The position numbers and the translations under genes were made by a program. A stretch of DNA of 64,000 bases, taken from contig NZ_SOCP01000026.1 of the NCBI RefSeq assembly GCF_004364325.1, positions 1-64,000 on the forward strand, in the 5' to 3' direction. This DNA is from Actinophytocola oryzae (GTDB lineage: Bacteria; Actinomycetota; Actinomycetes; Mycobacteriales; Pseudonocardiaceae). Under the pieces are notes generated by a model. It saw nothing but the letters and a program-made list of their open reading frames with translations. It did no database searches and was not told where the DNA came from. Below are positions 15,791-23,103 of the stretch, piece by piece. How positions within the stretch are numbered: position 1 is the first letter of the stretch; each line of letters starts with the position of its first letter.

Positions 15791-17389
15791 CTAGCCGAAA
15801 TCCACCGTGCGGATGATCGTCGCGCGCACCGACGCGCCGATGGACTCCAGGATGGAGGGGTCGACCGGGCGGTCCACACGCAGGATCATCACCGCGTCCT
15901 CGCCGTCACCCGTCTGGCTGATCTGTGCGGCCTCGATGTTGATGCCGACCTTGCCGAGAAGCGTGCCGACCACACCCATGACGCCGGGTCGGTCCTCGTA
16001 CTCCAGGAACAGGTTGGCGCCCTCGGCGCGCAGGTCGAACGACCGGCCGTGCACCTCGACGACCTTCTCGACCTCCGCGATGCCGCTGATCGTGCCGCTG
16101 ACGGTCAGGACGTCGCCGTCCGGGTAGACCGCACGCAGGGTGACAAGGCTGCGGTGGTTGGGGCTCTCCGCCTCCTTCTCCATCGACACGGCCACGCCGA
16201 GGCTCTCGGCGATCCTGGTCGCGTTGACGAAGGTGACCTGGTCCTCGACGATCCCGGAGAACACGCCACGCAGCGCGGCGAGCGAGAGCACCGAGGTGTC
16301 CTCGTTCGACAGCTCGCCACGCACCTCGACCGCGACCGAGGTGGGCGGGGTGCTGCTGAACGCCGACAGCACCAGCCCGAGCTTCTGGGTGAGCGACAGG
16401 TACGGCCGCACCTCCTCGCCGACCACGCCACCCGACGCGACGTTCACCGCGTCCGGCACGAAGTCGCCGCGCAGGGCGAGCATGACCGAACGGGCCACGT
16501 CCGTGCCCGCGCGGTCCTGGGCCTCGGCCGTCGACGCACCGAGGTGCGGGGTGACGACCACGTTCGGCAGGCCGAACAGCGGGCTGTCGGTGGTGGGCTC
16601 CGACGAGTACACGTCGACGCCCGCACCGCCGATCCGGCCGTCACGGGCCGCGTCGGCCAGCGCCTGCTCGTCGATCAGGCCACCGCGTGCCGCGTTGACG
16701 ATGATCACGCCCGGCTTGACCTTGGCGAGCTGGTCGGCGCCGATGAGGCCCTTGGTCTCGGGGGTCTTCGGCAGGTGGATGGAGATGAAGTCGGCGCGGG
16801 CGAGCAGCTCGTCGAGCGTGACGAGCTCGATGCCCAGCTGCGCGGCGCGGGCCTGCGACACGTAGGGGTCGTAGGCGATCAGCTCGGTGCCGAACGCGGC
16901 GAGGCGCTGGGCGAAGAGCTGGCCGATCTTGCCGAGGCCGACGACACCGACGATCTTGCCGTTGATCTCGGTGCCGGAGAACTTGCTGCGCTTCCACTCG
17001 TGGTTCTGCAGCGTCGCGTGCGCGGCCGGGATCTGGCGCGCGGTGGACAGCAGCAGGGCGACCGCGTGCTCGGCGGCGGAGACGATGTTCGAGGTCGGCG
17101 CGTTGACGACCAGGACGCCACGGGAGGTGGCGGCCGGGACCTCGACGTTGTCGAGACCGACGCCGGCACGGGCGACGACCTTCAGCCGCGTGGTCGCGGC
17201 GAGCACCTCGGCGTCGACCTTGGTGGCGGAGCGGACGAGGAGGGCATCCGCGTGCGCGACGGCTTCGAGGAGAGCGGGGCGGTCCGTACCGTCTACGTGA
17301 CGGACCTCCACCTCGTCTCCGAACACGTCGAGCACGGACGGCGCCAGCTTCTCGGCGATGAGGACTACGGGACGAGTCTGCTGGGTCAC
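15791..17389 (-). CDS. serA: D-3-phosphoglycerate dehydrogenase
   Basis: A 532-residue SerA of the long actinobacterial type, catalysing the first committed step of serine synthesis. The Rossmann motif GVVGLGKIGQLFAQRL lies near 148, the catalytic Arg in VNAARGGLIDEQAL and the Glu/His pair in GVDVYSSEP and TPHLGASTAEAQ. After residue 315 come the intervening (ASB) domain and a C-terminal ACT domain (about 455-530; EYEDRPGVMGVVGTLLG), which mediates feedback inhibition by serine in this family. The gene starts at GTG 17389. Confidence 0.95.
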   Translation of the reverse strand: MTQQTRPVVLIAEKLAPSVLDVFGDEVEVRHVDGTDRPALLEAVAHADALLVRSATKVDAEVLAATTRLKVVARAGVGLDNVEVPAATSRGVLVVNAPTSNIVSAAEHAVALLLSTARQIPAAHATLQNHEWKRSKFSGTEINGKIVGVVGLGKIGQLFAQRLAAFGTELIAYDPYVSQARAAQLGIELVTLDELLARADFISIHLPKTPETKGLIGADQLAKVKPGVIIVNAARGGLIDEQALADAARDGRIGGAGVDVYSSEPTTDSPLFGLPNVVVTPHLGASTAEAQDRAGTDVARSVMLALRGDFVPDAVNVASGGVVGEEVRPYLSLTQKLGLVLSAFSSTPPTSVAVEVRGELSNEDTSVLSLAALRGVFSGIVEDQVTFVNATRIAESLGVAVSMEKEAESPNHRSLVTLRAVYPDGDVLTVSGTISGIAEVEKVVEVHGRSFDLRAEGANLFLEYEDRPGVMGVVGTLLGKVGINIEAAQISQTGDGEDAVMILRVDRPVDPSILESIGASVRATIIRTVDFG

Positions 17390-17426
17390 GACGCGAACTC
17401 CAGGATTGCGCGGCTGTTGAGGGCGC

Positions 17427-17444
17427 GGTTACGGCGTTGTAACC
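17427..17444. promoter_or_regulatory. Inverted repeat in the serA 5' region
   Basis: GGTTAC (17427-17432) and GTAACC (17439-17444) form a perfect 6-bp inverted repeat 38 bp upstream of the serA start. It may be an operator or a leader hairpin. The rest of 17390-17570 has further short repeats (for example CGAGGC/GCCTCG) but no gene. Confidence 0.25.
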
Positions 17445-17570
17445 AACCGAGGGCAGTCTAGGAGCTTTGCTGAATCGTTTCCTCACCTGGTGAGCGAGGC
17501 GACAGCCTCGTACGAGTGGTATCCGTCATGAATACGAGGCGACTGTCCGGTTCGTGGGGGCGTATCCAGT

Positions 17571-17972
17571 TCACGAGCCGTTCACCCTCAGGTCGTCGAT
17601 CCCGAGGAGCATCACGCGGCCGACGGTCGCGATGTGACCTCGGTAGGTGTCCAGTCCCTCGTCGAGCGTGACCCGGAGGTCGTCGACCTCGTGCCGTGCC
17701 CGTTCGGCGTCCATGAGCCGCACGGCCGTCGAGCGGACGGCGGACGCGGTCTCGGCGGCGGCGCGCCGGAGGCGGTCGACGACGGGAGACGCACCCGGCC
17801 GTTCGCTCAGCCTGCCCAGCAGTTCCGCCAGCACCTCCTCGGCCTCGGCGAGGTCCGTCATCGGCTGGTACGCGGCCGATCCCTTGCGGGGCACCCGGTA
17901 CCGCGACTCGATCTCGAGCGTGGGCCGCGGGGTACGCCGGTTCCGGATGGCGAACAGGCCGGAGATCACCAT
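17571..17972 (-). CDS. Hypothetical helical protein, paralogous to its upstream neighbour
   Basis: A 133-residue, mostly alpha-helical soluble protein without known motifs. Its central part (YQPMTDLAEAEEVLAELLGR; VVDRLRRAAAETASAVRST) aligns with the second half of the protein encoded just upstream (WQPMRQLAATESALSQLIGR; VVEESWRTAAE), so the two are paralogues, one membrane-attached and one soluble. Its ATG overlaps the stop of that gene by 7 bp. Function unknown. Confidence 0.6.
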   Translation of the reverse strand: MVISGLFAIRNRRTPRPTLEIESRYRVPRKGSAAYQPMTDLAEAEEVLAELLGRLSERPGASPVVDRLRRAAAETASAVRSTAVRLMDAERARHEVDDLRVTLDEGLDTYRGHIATVGRVMLLGIDDLRVNGS

Positions 17973-18553
17973 GGGCAGACGATCACGGCGACGAGGACAC
18001 CGCCGGCGGCGGCCTCGTAGTCCCGCGCCGGGTCGAGCCCGGTCCACTGGGCGACGCGAGTGCCGGGCCGCCAGCTCCACGGAGTCCAGCGTTGTCGCGA
18101 TCGCGCGGAGCTTCGACGCCGTTCGGCGGCCGTGCGCCAGGACTCCTCGACCACGGACGGCGCGACCCCGGTGGTGCGTATGCGGCCGATCAGCTGGGAC
18201 AGCGCGGACTCCGTCGCCGCCAGCTGTCGCATGGGCTGCCAGGCACTCGAGTCCGGCGACGGTGACCGGTCGCTCTCGTCGCGGTGGATCGGCGGCAGTG
18301 GTGAGGCCTGCGGCTTCGGGACGCTGCGAAGGCGGACCGTGAGCACGCCGAGGGCCGTCAGCACAGCGAAGGCGATGCAGGCGTAGACGCCGCCTACCGT
18401 GTCCGGCTCGCCGTCCGACCACGGAGGTACGAACACGGTGGCGGAGACGGCCAGGATTCCCCAGAAGTACGTCCAGACTTTCGCGAACCCGAGCCAGGTC
18501 CGTCTTCGGCGGGCCTGGGCACGCCGTGCCGGGGCTTGCTCGTGGCGGGCCAT
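17966..18553 (-). CDS. Hypothetical membrane protein with a compensated double frameshift
   Basis: A 195-residue protein with a basic N-terminus, two membrane helices (about 22-44 and 54-74), a Pro/Ser linker and a helical domain shared with the next gene. Between about 18115 and 18055 the G/C third-position pattern and the paralogue alignment jump to a neighbouring frame (TASKLRAIATTLDSVELAARH) and then back to the first frame (VAQWTGLDPARDYEAAAGG). It looks as if one base was lost and one gained about 60 bp apart, keeping the gene open while changing about 22 residues. A sequencing error pair is an alternative. Function unknown. Confidence 0.6.
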   Translation of the reverse strand: MARHEQAPARRAQARRRRTWLGFAKVWTYFWGILAVSATVFVPPWSDGEPDTVGGVYACIAFAVLTALGVLTVRLRSVPKPQASPLPPIHRDESDRSPSPDSSAWQPMRQLAATESALSQLIGRIRTTGVAPSVVEESWRTAAERRRSSARSRQRWTPWSWRPGTRVAQWTGLDPARDYEAAAGGVLVAVIVCPW

Positions 18554-18594
18554 GACCCATGGTCAGTGTGAAACGGCCGGCCCACCACGAAATT

Positions 18595-18891
18595 TCACCA
18601 GGGTTCGTCGAACTCGCCGGCTTTCGCGCCGGCCACGAACGCGTCCCACTCCGACTCGGTGAAGACCAGCACGGTGTCGTCCGGGCCGGTGAACTTCGAG
18701 TTCCGCATCGCGATGTAGGTCTTGCCGTCCGTGTGGGGCACGAAGGCGATCTCCACGTACTCGCCGTCCGGGTCGGCGTCCGGCTCGGCCGCGCGCTGCC
18801 ACTCCGCGTTGGTCAGGTCCAGCTTGCCCCGGACGTGCGCCTTGTCGTCGAAGATCGGGGCCGACGCGCGGGCGGTCGGTTCGTTACTCAT
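18595..18891 (-). CDS. DUF397 domain-containing protein
   Basis: A 98-residue actinobacterial protein. The core WQRAAEPDADPDGEYVEIAF followed by VPHTDGKTYIAMRNSKF and FTESEWDAFVAGAKAGEFD is the standard DUF397 pattern. DUF397 proteins are usually small partners of XRE-family regulators (as in WhiJ-like or BldB-related pairs) and may act as antidotes or co-regulators. No XRE gene is adjacent here, so it is an orphan. ATG 18891 is the natural start. Confidence 0.85.
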   Translation of the reverse strand: MSNEPTARASAPIFDDKAHVRGKLDLTNAEWQRAAEPDADPDGEYVEIAFVPHTDGKTYIAMRNSKFTGPDDTVLVFTESEWDAFVAGAKAGEFDEPW

Positions 18892-18912
18892 GTCAGTCAC
18901 GCTAACCGATGA

Positions 18913-18941
18913 CCCGGTGGCCCTAAAGAGTGACCACCGGG
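18913..18941. terminator. Hairpin terminator after ilvC
   Basis: CCCGGTGG (18913-18920) and CCACCGGG (18934-18941) form an 8-bp stem just past the ilvC stop, between ilvC and the DUF397 gene. No U tract. Confidence 0.5.
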
Positions 18942-18958
18942 CCGTCGAATTCACCCGA

Positions 18959-19972
18959 TCAGGCGGTTTCCGTGATGGGGCGGTCTACCCACGACATGAG
19001 TCCGCGCAGTTTCTTGCCAACTTCCTCGATCGGGTGCTGCTCGCCCTGCTCCTGCAGCTTGTGGAAGTTCGGGCGACCGTTGTCGTCCTCGTCCACCCAC
19101 TCCTTGGCGAAGTCGCCGTTCTGGATCTCGGCGAGGATCTTGCCCATCTCCTTGCGGACCGAGTCGGTGATGACACGGGGGCCACGGGTCACGTCGCCGT
19201 ACTCGGCGGTGTCGGAGATCGAGTACCGCATGCGCGCGATGCCGCCCTCGTACATGAGGTCGACGATCAGCTTCAGCTCGTGCAGGCACTCGAAGTACGC
19301 CACCTCCGGGGTGTACCCGGCGTTCACCAGCGTCTCGAAACCGGCCTGCACCAACGCGGTCGTGCCGCCGCAGAGGACGACCTGCTCGCCGAACAGGTCG
19401 GTCTCGGTCTCCTCCTTGAAGGTCGTCTTGATGACGCCGGCACGCGAGCCGCCGATGCCCTTCGCGTAGGAGAGCGCGAGTGCCTGCGCCGAACCGGTCG
19501 CGTCCTGCTCGACCGCGATGAGGCACGGCACGCCCTTGCCGTCCACGAACTGGCGGCGCACCAGGTGACCGGGGCCCTTGGGCGCGACCATCGCCACGTC
19601 CACGTTGCCGGGCGGGGTGATCAGGCCGTAGCGGATGTTGAAGCCGTGCCCGAAGAACAGCGCGTCGCCGTCGTTCAGGTTCGGCGCGATCTCCTCGGCG
19701 TAGATCGACCGCTGCTTGGTGTCCGGCGCCAGGATCATGATCACGTCGGCCCACGCGGCGACCTCGGCGACCGTCCCGACGGTCAGGCCCTCCTCCTCGG
19801 CCTTGGCCCGCGACTTCGAGCCCTCCTGCAGCCCGATCCGGACCTCGACGCCGGAGTCGCGCAGCGACAGCGCGTGCGCGTGCCCCTGGCTGCCGTAGCC
19901 GACGACGGCGACCTTGCGGTTCTGGATGATCGACAGGTCAGCGTCGTCGTCGTAGAAGATCTCGACTGCCAT
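18959..19972 (-). CDS. ilvC: Ketol-acid reductoisomerase (class I)
   Basis: A 337-residue NADP-dependent enzyme, second common step of valine, leucine and isoleucine synthesis. The dinucleotide motif GYGSQGHAHALSLRDSG lies near 25, and the Mg-binding residues are in the ETDLFGEQVVLCGG and YFECLHELKLIVDLM segments. Length fits class I. ATG 19972 (MAVEIFYDDDADLS) is the standard start. Third gene of ilvBNC; 39 bp separate it from ilvN. Confidence 0.96.
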   Translation of the reverse strand: MAVEIFYDDDADLSIIQNRKVAVVGYGSQGHAHALSLRDSGVEVRIGLQEGSKSRAKAEEEGLTVGTVAEVAAWADVIMILAPDTKQRSIYAEEIAPNLNDGDALFFGHGFNIRYGLITPPGNVDVAMVAPKGPGHLVRRQFVDGKGVPCLIAVEQDATGSAQALALSYAKGIGGSRAGVIKTTFKEETETDLFGEQVVLCGGTTALVQAGFETLVNAGYTPEVAYFECLHELKLIVDLMYEGGIARMRYSISDTAEYGDVTRGPRVITDSVRKEMGKILAEIQNGDFAKEWVDEDDNGRPNFHKLQEQGEQHPIEEVGKKLRGLMSWVDRPITETA

Positions 19973-20011
19973 GCTGGTGTGTACTTCCTTCCCTGAATTA
20001 CTGAGCAAGCC

Positions 20012-20518
20012 TCAGCGGACGCCGGTGGCCGTGATGGAACGGGGGCCGCGACCGATCGCGACCCGGCCGGACTGCACCATCTCACGCACCCCGTAGGGCT
20101 CCAGCATCCGCAGCAGTGCCTCGAGCTTGTCCTCGGTGCCGGTCGCCTCGATGGTCAGCGCCTCCGGCGACACGTCGACCACCTTGGCACGGAACAGCTG
20201 CACGGTCTCCAGCACCTGCGTTCGCACGGTCGCGTCGGCACGCACCTTCACGAGCAGCAGCTCGCGCTGTACCGACACGGCCGGGTCCAGCTCCACGATC
20301 TTGATGACGTTGACGAGCTTGTTGAGCTGCTTGGTCACCTGTTCGAGCGGCAGCTCGTCCACCGCGACGACGATGGTCATGCGGGAGACGTCGGCGTGCT
20401 CGGTCGGGCCCACCGCGAGCGACTCGATGTTGAAGCCGCGCCGGGAGAACAACCCGGCCACACGGGCCAGGACACCTGGCTTGTTCTCGACGAGCACCGA
20501 GAGGGTGTGTGTACTCAT
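20012..20518 (-). CDS. ilvN: Acetolactate synthase small (regulatory) subunit
   Basis: A 168-residue regulatory subunit. The N-terminal ACT domain (TLSVLVENKPGVLARVAGLF, GFNIESLAVGPTE) mediates feedback by valine in this family, and a second ACT-like domain follows. It lies 6 bp after ilvB and precedes ilvC in the same operon. Confidence 0.96.
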   Translation of the reverse strand: MSTHTLSVLVENKPGVLARVAGLFSRRGFNIESLAVGPTEHADVSRMTIVVAVDELPLEQVTKQLNKLVNVIKIVELDPAVSVQRELLLVKVRADATVRTQVLETVQLFRAKVVDVSPEALTIEATGTEDKLEALLRMLEPYGVREMVQSGRVAIGRGPRSITATGVR

Positions 20519-20524
20519 GGCTTA

Positions 20525-22366
20525 TCAGTCCTCGTCGAACAGCGGGCGGATGCCGCGCGCCGCCATGATCTCGTCGTTGCCCGTGCCCGCGGCGACCATC
20601 GGCCACACCTGCGCGTCCTTGCCGACCACGAAGTCGACCACCACGGGCCGGTCGTTGATCTCCATCGCGCGCTGGATGACCGAGTCCACGTCCTCTTTGG
20701 ACTCACAGCGTAGTCCCGCGCAGCCGAGCGCCTCCGCCAGGAGCGTGAAGTCGGGGATGCGGTGCTTGTGCGTGCCGAGGTCGGTCTGCGAGTAGCGCTC
20801 CGAGTAGAAGAGGTTCTGCCACTGCCGCACCATGCCGAGGTTGCCGTTGTTGATCACGGCCACCTTGATCGGCGCACCCTCGATGGCGCAGGTCGCGAGC
20901 TCCTGGTTGGTCATCTGGAAGCAGCCGTCGCCGTCGATGGCCCAGACCACCTTGTCCGGCATGCCGAACTTCGCGCCCATGGCCGCGGGCACCGCGTACC
21001 CCATCGTGCCGAGACCGCCGGAGTTGAGCCAGGTGGACGGGTTCTCGTACTTGATGAACTGCGCGGCCCACATCTGGTGCTGGCCGACGCCCGCGGTGTA
21101 GATCGACTCCGGCCCGGCGATCGCGCCGATGCGCTCGATGACGTACTGCGGCGCCAGCGACCCGTCCGGCGGCCACTCGTAGCCGAGCGGGAATGTCTCG
21201 CGCCACGAGTCGAGCTGCTGCCACCACCTGTCGAGGTCGGCCTGCTTGCCGCCGTCGGACAGCTCGGCACGCACCGCGGCCACCAGCTCGGCGATGATCT
21301 CCTTGCAGTCGCCGACGATCGGCACGTCCGCGCGGCGGTTCTTGGAGATCTCCGCAGGGTCGATGTCCGCGTGCACGATCTGCGCGTCCGGCGCGAACGT
21401 CGACAGCTGGCCGGTGACCCGGTCGTCGAACCGGGCGCCCAGCGCGATCAGCAGGTCGGCGCGCTGCATGGCGGCGACCGCGGCGACCGAGCCGTGCATA
21501 CCCGGCATGCCGAGGTGCTGGCGGTGCGAGTCGGGGAAGGCACCCTTGGCCATCAACGTGGTGACCACGGGGATGCCGGTCAGCGCGGCCAGCTCCGCCA
21601 GCTCGGGGGACGCCTGCGCCTTGAGCACGCCGCCGCCGACGTAGAACAGCGGCCGCTTCGCGTTGACGATCAACTTCGCGGCCTCGCGCACCTGCTTGCC
21701 GTGCGGCCGGGTCGTCGGCTTGTAGCCGGGCAGCCGCATCTCGGGCGGCCAGGAGAACGAGGTGGTCTCCTGCAGCACGTCCTTGGGGATGTCGACGAGC
21801 ACGGGGCCGGGTCGGCCGGTGCTCGCGATGTGGAACGCCTCAGCGATGGCCCTCGGGATCTCCGCGGGGTCCTTGATGAGGAAGTTGTGCTTGGTGACGG
21901 GCAGCGTGATGCCGCAGATGTCGGCTTCCTGGAACGCGTCGGTGCCGATCAGGGCCCTGGACTGCTGGCCGGTGATCGCGACGATCGGAACCGAGTCCAT
22001 GTTGGCGTCGGCCAGGGGCGTGACGAGGTTCGTGGCGCCGGGACCTGAGGTCGCCATGCAGACACCGACCTTGCCGGTGGCCTGGGCGTACCCGGTGGCG
22101 GCGTGGCCCGCGCCCTGCTCGTGGCGGACCAGGATGTGCCGGACCTTCGTGGAGTCCAGGAGCGGGTCATAGGCCGGGAGGATCGTGCCGCCCGGAATAC
22201 CGAACACCACCTCGACGCCTACAGCCTCGAGCGAGCGGACGAGCGACTGCGCGCCGGTCACCCGGACCGGGGTGCCGGTCGGCGGAGCTGGTTTCGGTCG
22301 GGGGGCCGCTGGACGCGGCCCGGGCGTTGCGGCGGCCGGGGTCGGCCGCTGTGTCGCACTGGTCAT
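20525..22366 (-). CDS. ilvB: Acetolactate synthase large (catalytic) subunit
   Basis: A 613-residue ThDP-dependent enzyme that makes acetolactate or acetohydroxybutyrate. After a Pro/Ala-rich N-terminal extension (about 35 residues) come GIPGGTILPAYDPLL, the catalytic Glu region LVRHEQGAGHAATGYAQATG, and the ThDP-binding GDGCFQMTNQELATC motif with its downstream Asn (VINNGNLGMV). First gene of ilvBNC, controlled by the leader-peptide attenuator at 22424-22533. Confidence 0.96.
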   Translation of the reverse strand: MTSATQRPTPAAATPGPRPAAPRPKPAPPTGTPVRVTGAQSLVRSLEAVGVEVVFGIPGGTILPAYDPLLDSTKVRHILVRHEQGAGHAATGYAQATGKVGVCMATSGPGATNLVTPLADANMDSVPIVAITGQQSRALIGTDAFQEADICGITLPVTKHNFLIKDPAEIPRAIAEAFHIASTGRPGPVLVDIPKDVLQETTSFSWPPEMRLPGYKPTTRPHGKQVREAAKLIVNAKRPLFYVGGGVLKAQASPELAELAALTGIPVVTTLMAKGAFPDSHRQHLGMPGMHGSVAAVAAMQRADLLIALGARFDDRVTGQLSTFAPDAQIVHADIDPAEISKNRRADVPIVGDCKEIIAELVAAVRAELSDGGKQADLDRWWQQLDSWRETFPLGYEWPPDGSLAPQYVIERIGAIAGPESIYTAGVGQHQMWAAQFIKYENPSTWLNSGGLGTMGYAVPAAMGAKFGMPDKVVWAIDGDGCFQMTNQELATCAIEGAPIKVAVINNGNLGMVRQWQNLFYSERYSQTDLGTHKHRIPDFTLLAEALGCAGLRCESKEDVDSVIQRAMEINDRPVVVDFVVGKDAQVWPMVAAGTGNDEIMAARGIRPLFDED

Positions 22367-22423
22367 CGGCTTCTGCCTCTTGTCGGGTAGGTCTACCAGG
22401 CTCTCAGCACGTGCTCACACACG

Positions 22424-22459
22424 AAAAAACCCCCGCCGACCGGTGTGGTCGTACGAGGG
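22424..22459 (-). terminator. Attenuator terminator upstream of ilvB
   Basis: On the minus strand a GC-rich hairpin with CGACC (22447-22451) and GGTCG (22437-22441) arms, a flanking G run, and then six U residues (22424-22429). It lies between the ilvB leader peptide and ilvB and is probably a regulated terminator. Confidence 0.65.
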
Positions 22460-22461
22460 TC

Positions 22462-22501
22462 GCGCGTTCGACGCAGCTGACTTCCTCAGCGTCGAACGCG
22501 C
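22462..22501 (-). promoter_or_regulatory. Thirteen-bp hairpin of the ilvB attenuator
   Basis: A perfect 13-bp stem joins 22462-22474 and 22489-22501. The upstream arm covers the last codons of the leader peptide, so a ribosome reaching or stalling before its stop would affect folding of this stem relative to the terminator downstream. Confidence 0.6.
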
Positions 22502-22533
22502 TGCGGAAGTACGAGACCGGTCTGCTGGGGCAC
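22486..22533 (-). CDS. Leader peptide of ilvBNC
   Basis: A 15-codon frame from GTG 22533 to TGA 22486 encodes M-PQQTGLVLPQRVRR, with a Leu-Val-Leu run and a later Val, matching the operon's end products. No ribosome binding site precedes the GTG. A strong promoter ends 7 nt upstream, so the message probably starts at the GTG itself. The stop codon lies between the two arms of the 13-bp stem. Confidence 0.6.
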   Translation of the reverse strand: MPQQTGLVLPQRVRR

Positions 22534-22540
22534 GCCGATG

Positions 22541-22569
22541 ACGTTAGTGCGTTCGCAGTAGGGCGTCAA
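22541..22569 (-). promoter_or_regulatory. ilvBNC promoter
   Basis: TTGACG (22564-22569) and TAACGT (22541-22546) are separated by exactly 17 bp, close to the vegetative sigma consensus. The end of the -10 element is 7 nt from the leader-peptide GTG, placing the transcript start at or next to that codon. Confidence 0.65.
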
Positions 22570-22648
22570 CTCTGCGGGATCGCGGTCCCGGATGGTGAGA
22601 GCCCTGCTGGTCGCGAGGCTGGTCGCGCCGCGTGGCACCATGTAGACC

Positions 22649-23089
22649 GTGACCGTTCAGCAGGTGCCGGCGCGGCTGGTGTTCCGCATCCCGGCGACCG
22701 CCGTGCTCGGTGCGCTGCTGCTCGCCGTGGCCGCGACGCCGTTCGCGTGGGCGGCGCCGGGCCTGTACGCGGTCTACCTGGTGCCGGTGGCCGTCATCGT
22801 GTGGGTGATGCGTGTCCGCACGACCGCCGACCGGGACAAGCTGGTGACCCGGACCCTGTTCGGGCGGCACGTGCTGCCGTGGTCGGACGTGCGTGCGCTC
22901 CGGGTGTCCGAGCGGTCCTGGGTGCGGGCCGTGGTCGAGGACGGGAAGGAACTCCCGCTGCCGACCGTGCGCACCCGCCACCTCCCGGCCCTCGCCCTGA
23001 TCAGCGGTGGCCGGCTGGACGACCCGACCGAGGCGCCGGAGCCGGCAGGCGTGCCCGCCGCGGAGCCGTCGGAAGAAGACGCTGACTAG
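22649..23089 (+). CDS. PH-domain (bPH-type) membrane protein
   Basis: A 146-residue protein with two N-terminal membrane helices (about 18-38 and 42-58) followed by a small bacterial PH-like domain (TLFGRHVLPWSDVRALRVSE, ELPLPTVRTRHL) and an acidic Ala/Pro/Glu tail. Its role is unknown; relatives are common beside ilvD or ilvB in actinomycetes. It is divergent from ilvBNC, and ilvD starts 15 bp after its stop, suggesting cotranscription. Confidence 0.75.
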   Translation: MTVQQVPARLVFRIPATAVLGALLLAVAATPFAWAAPGLYAVYLVPVAVIVWVMRVRTTADRDKLVTRTLFGRHVLPWSDVRALRVSERSWVRAVVEDGKELPLPTVRTRHLPALALISGGRLDDPTEAPEPAGVPAAEPSEEDAD

Positions 23090-23103
23090 GACTTGGAGGA
23101 GCC

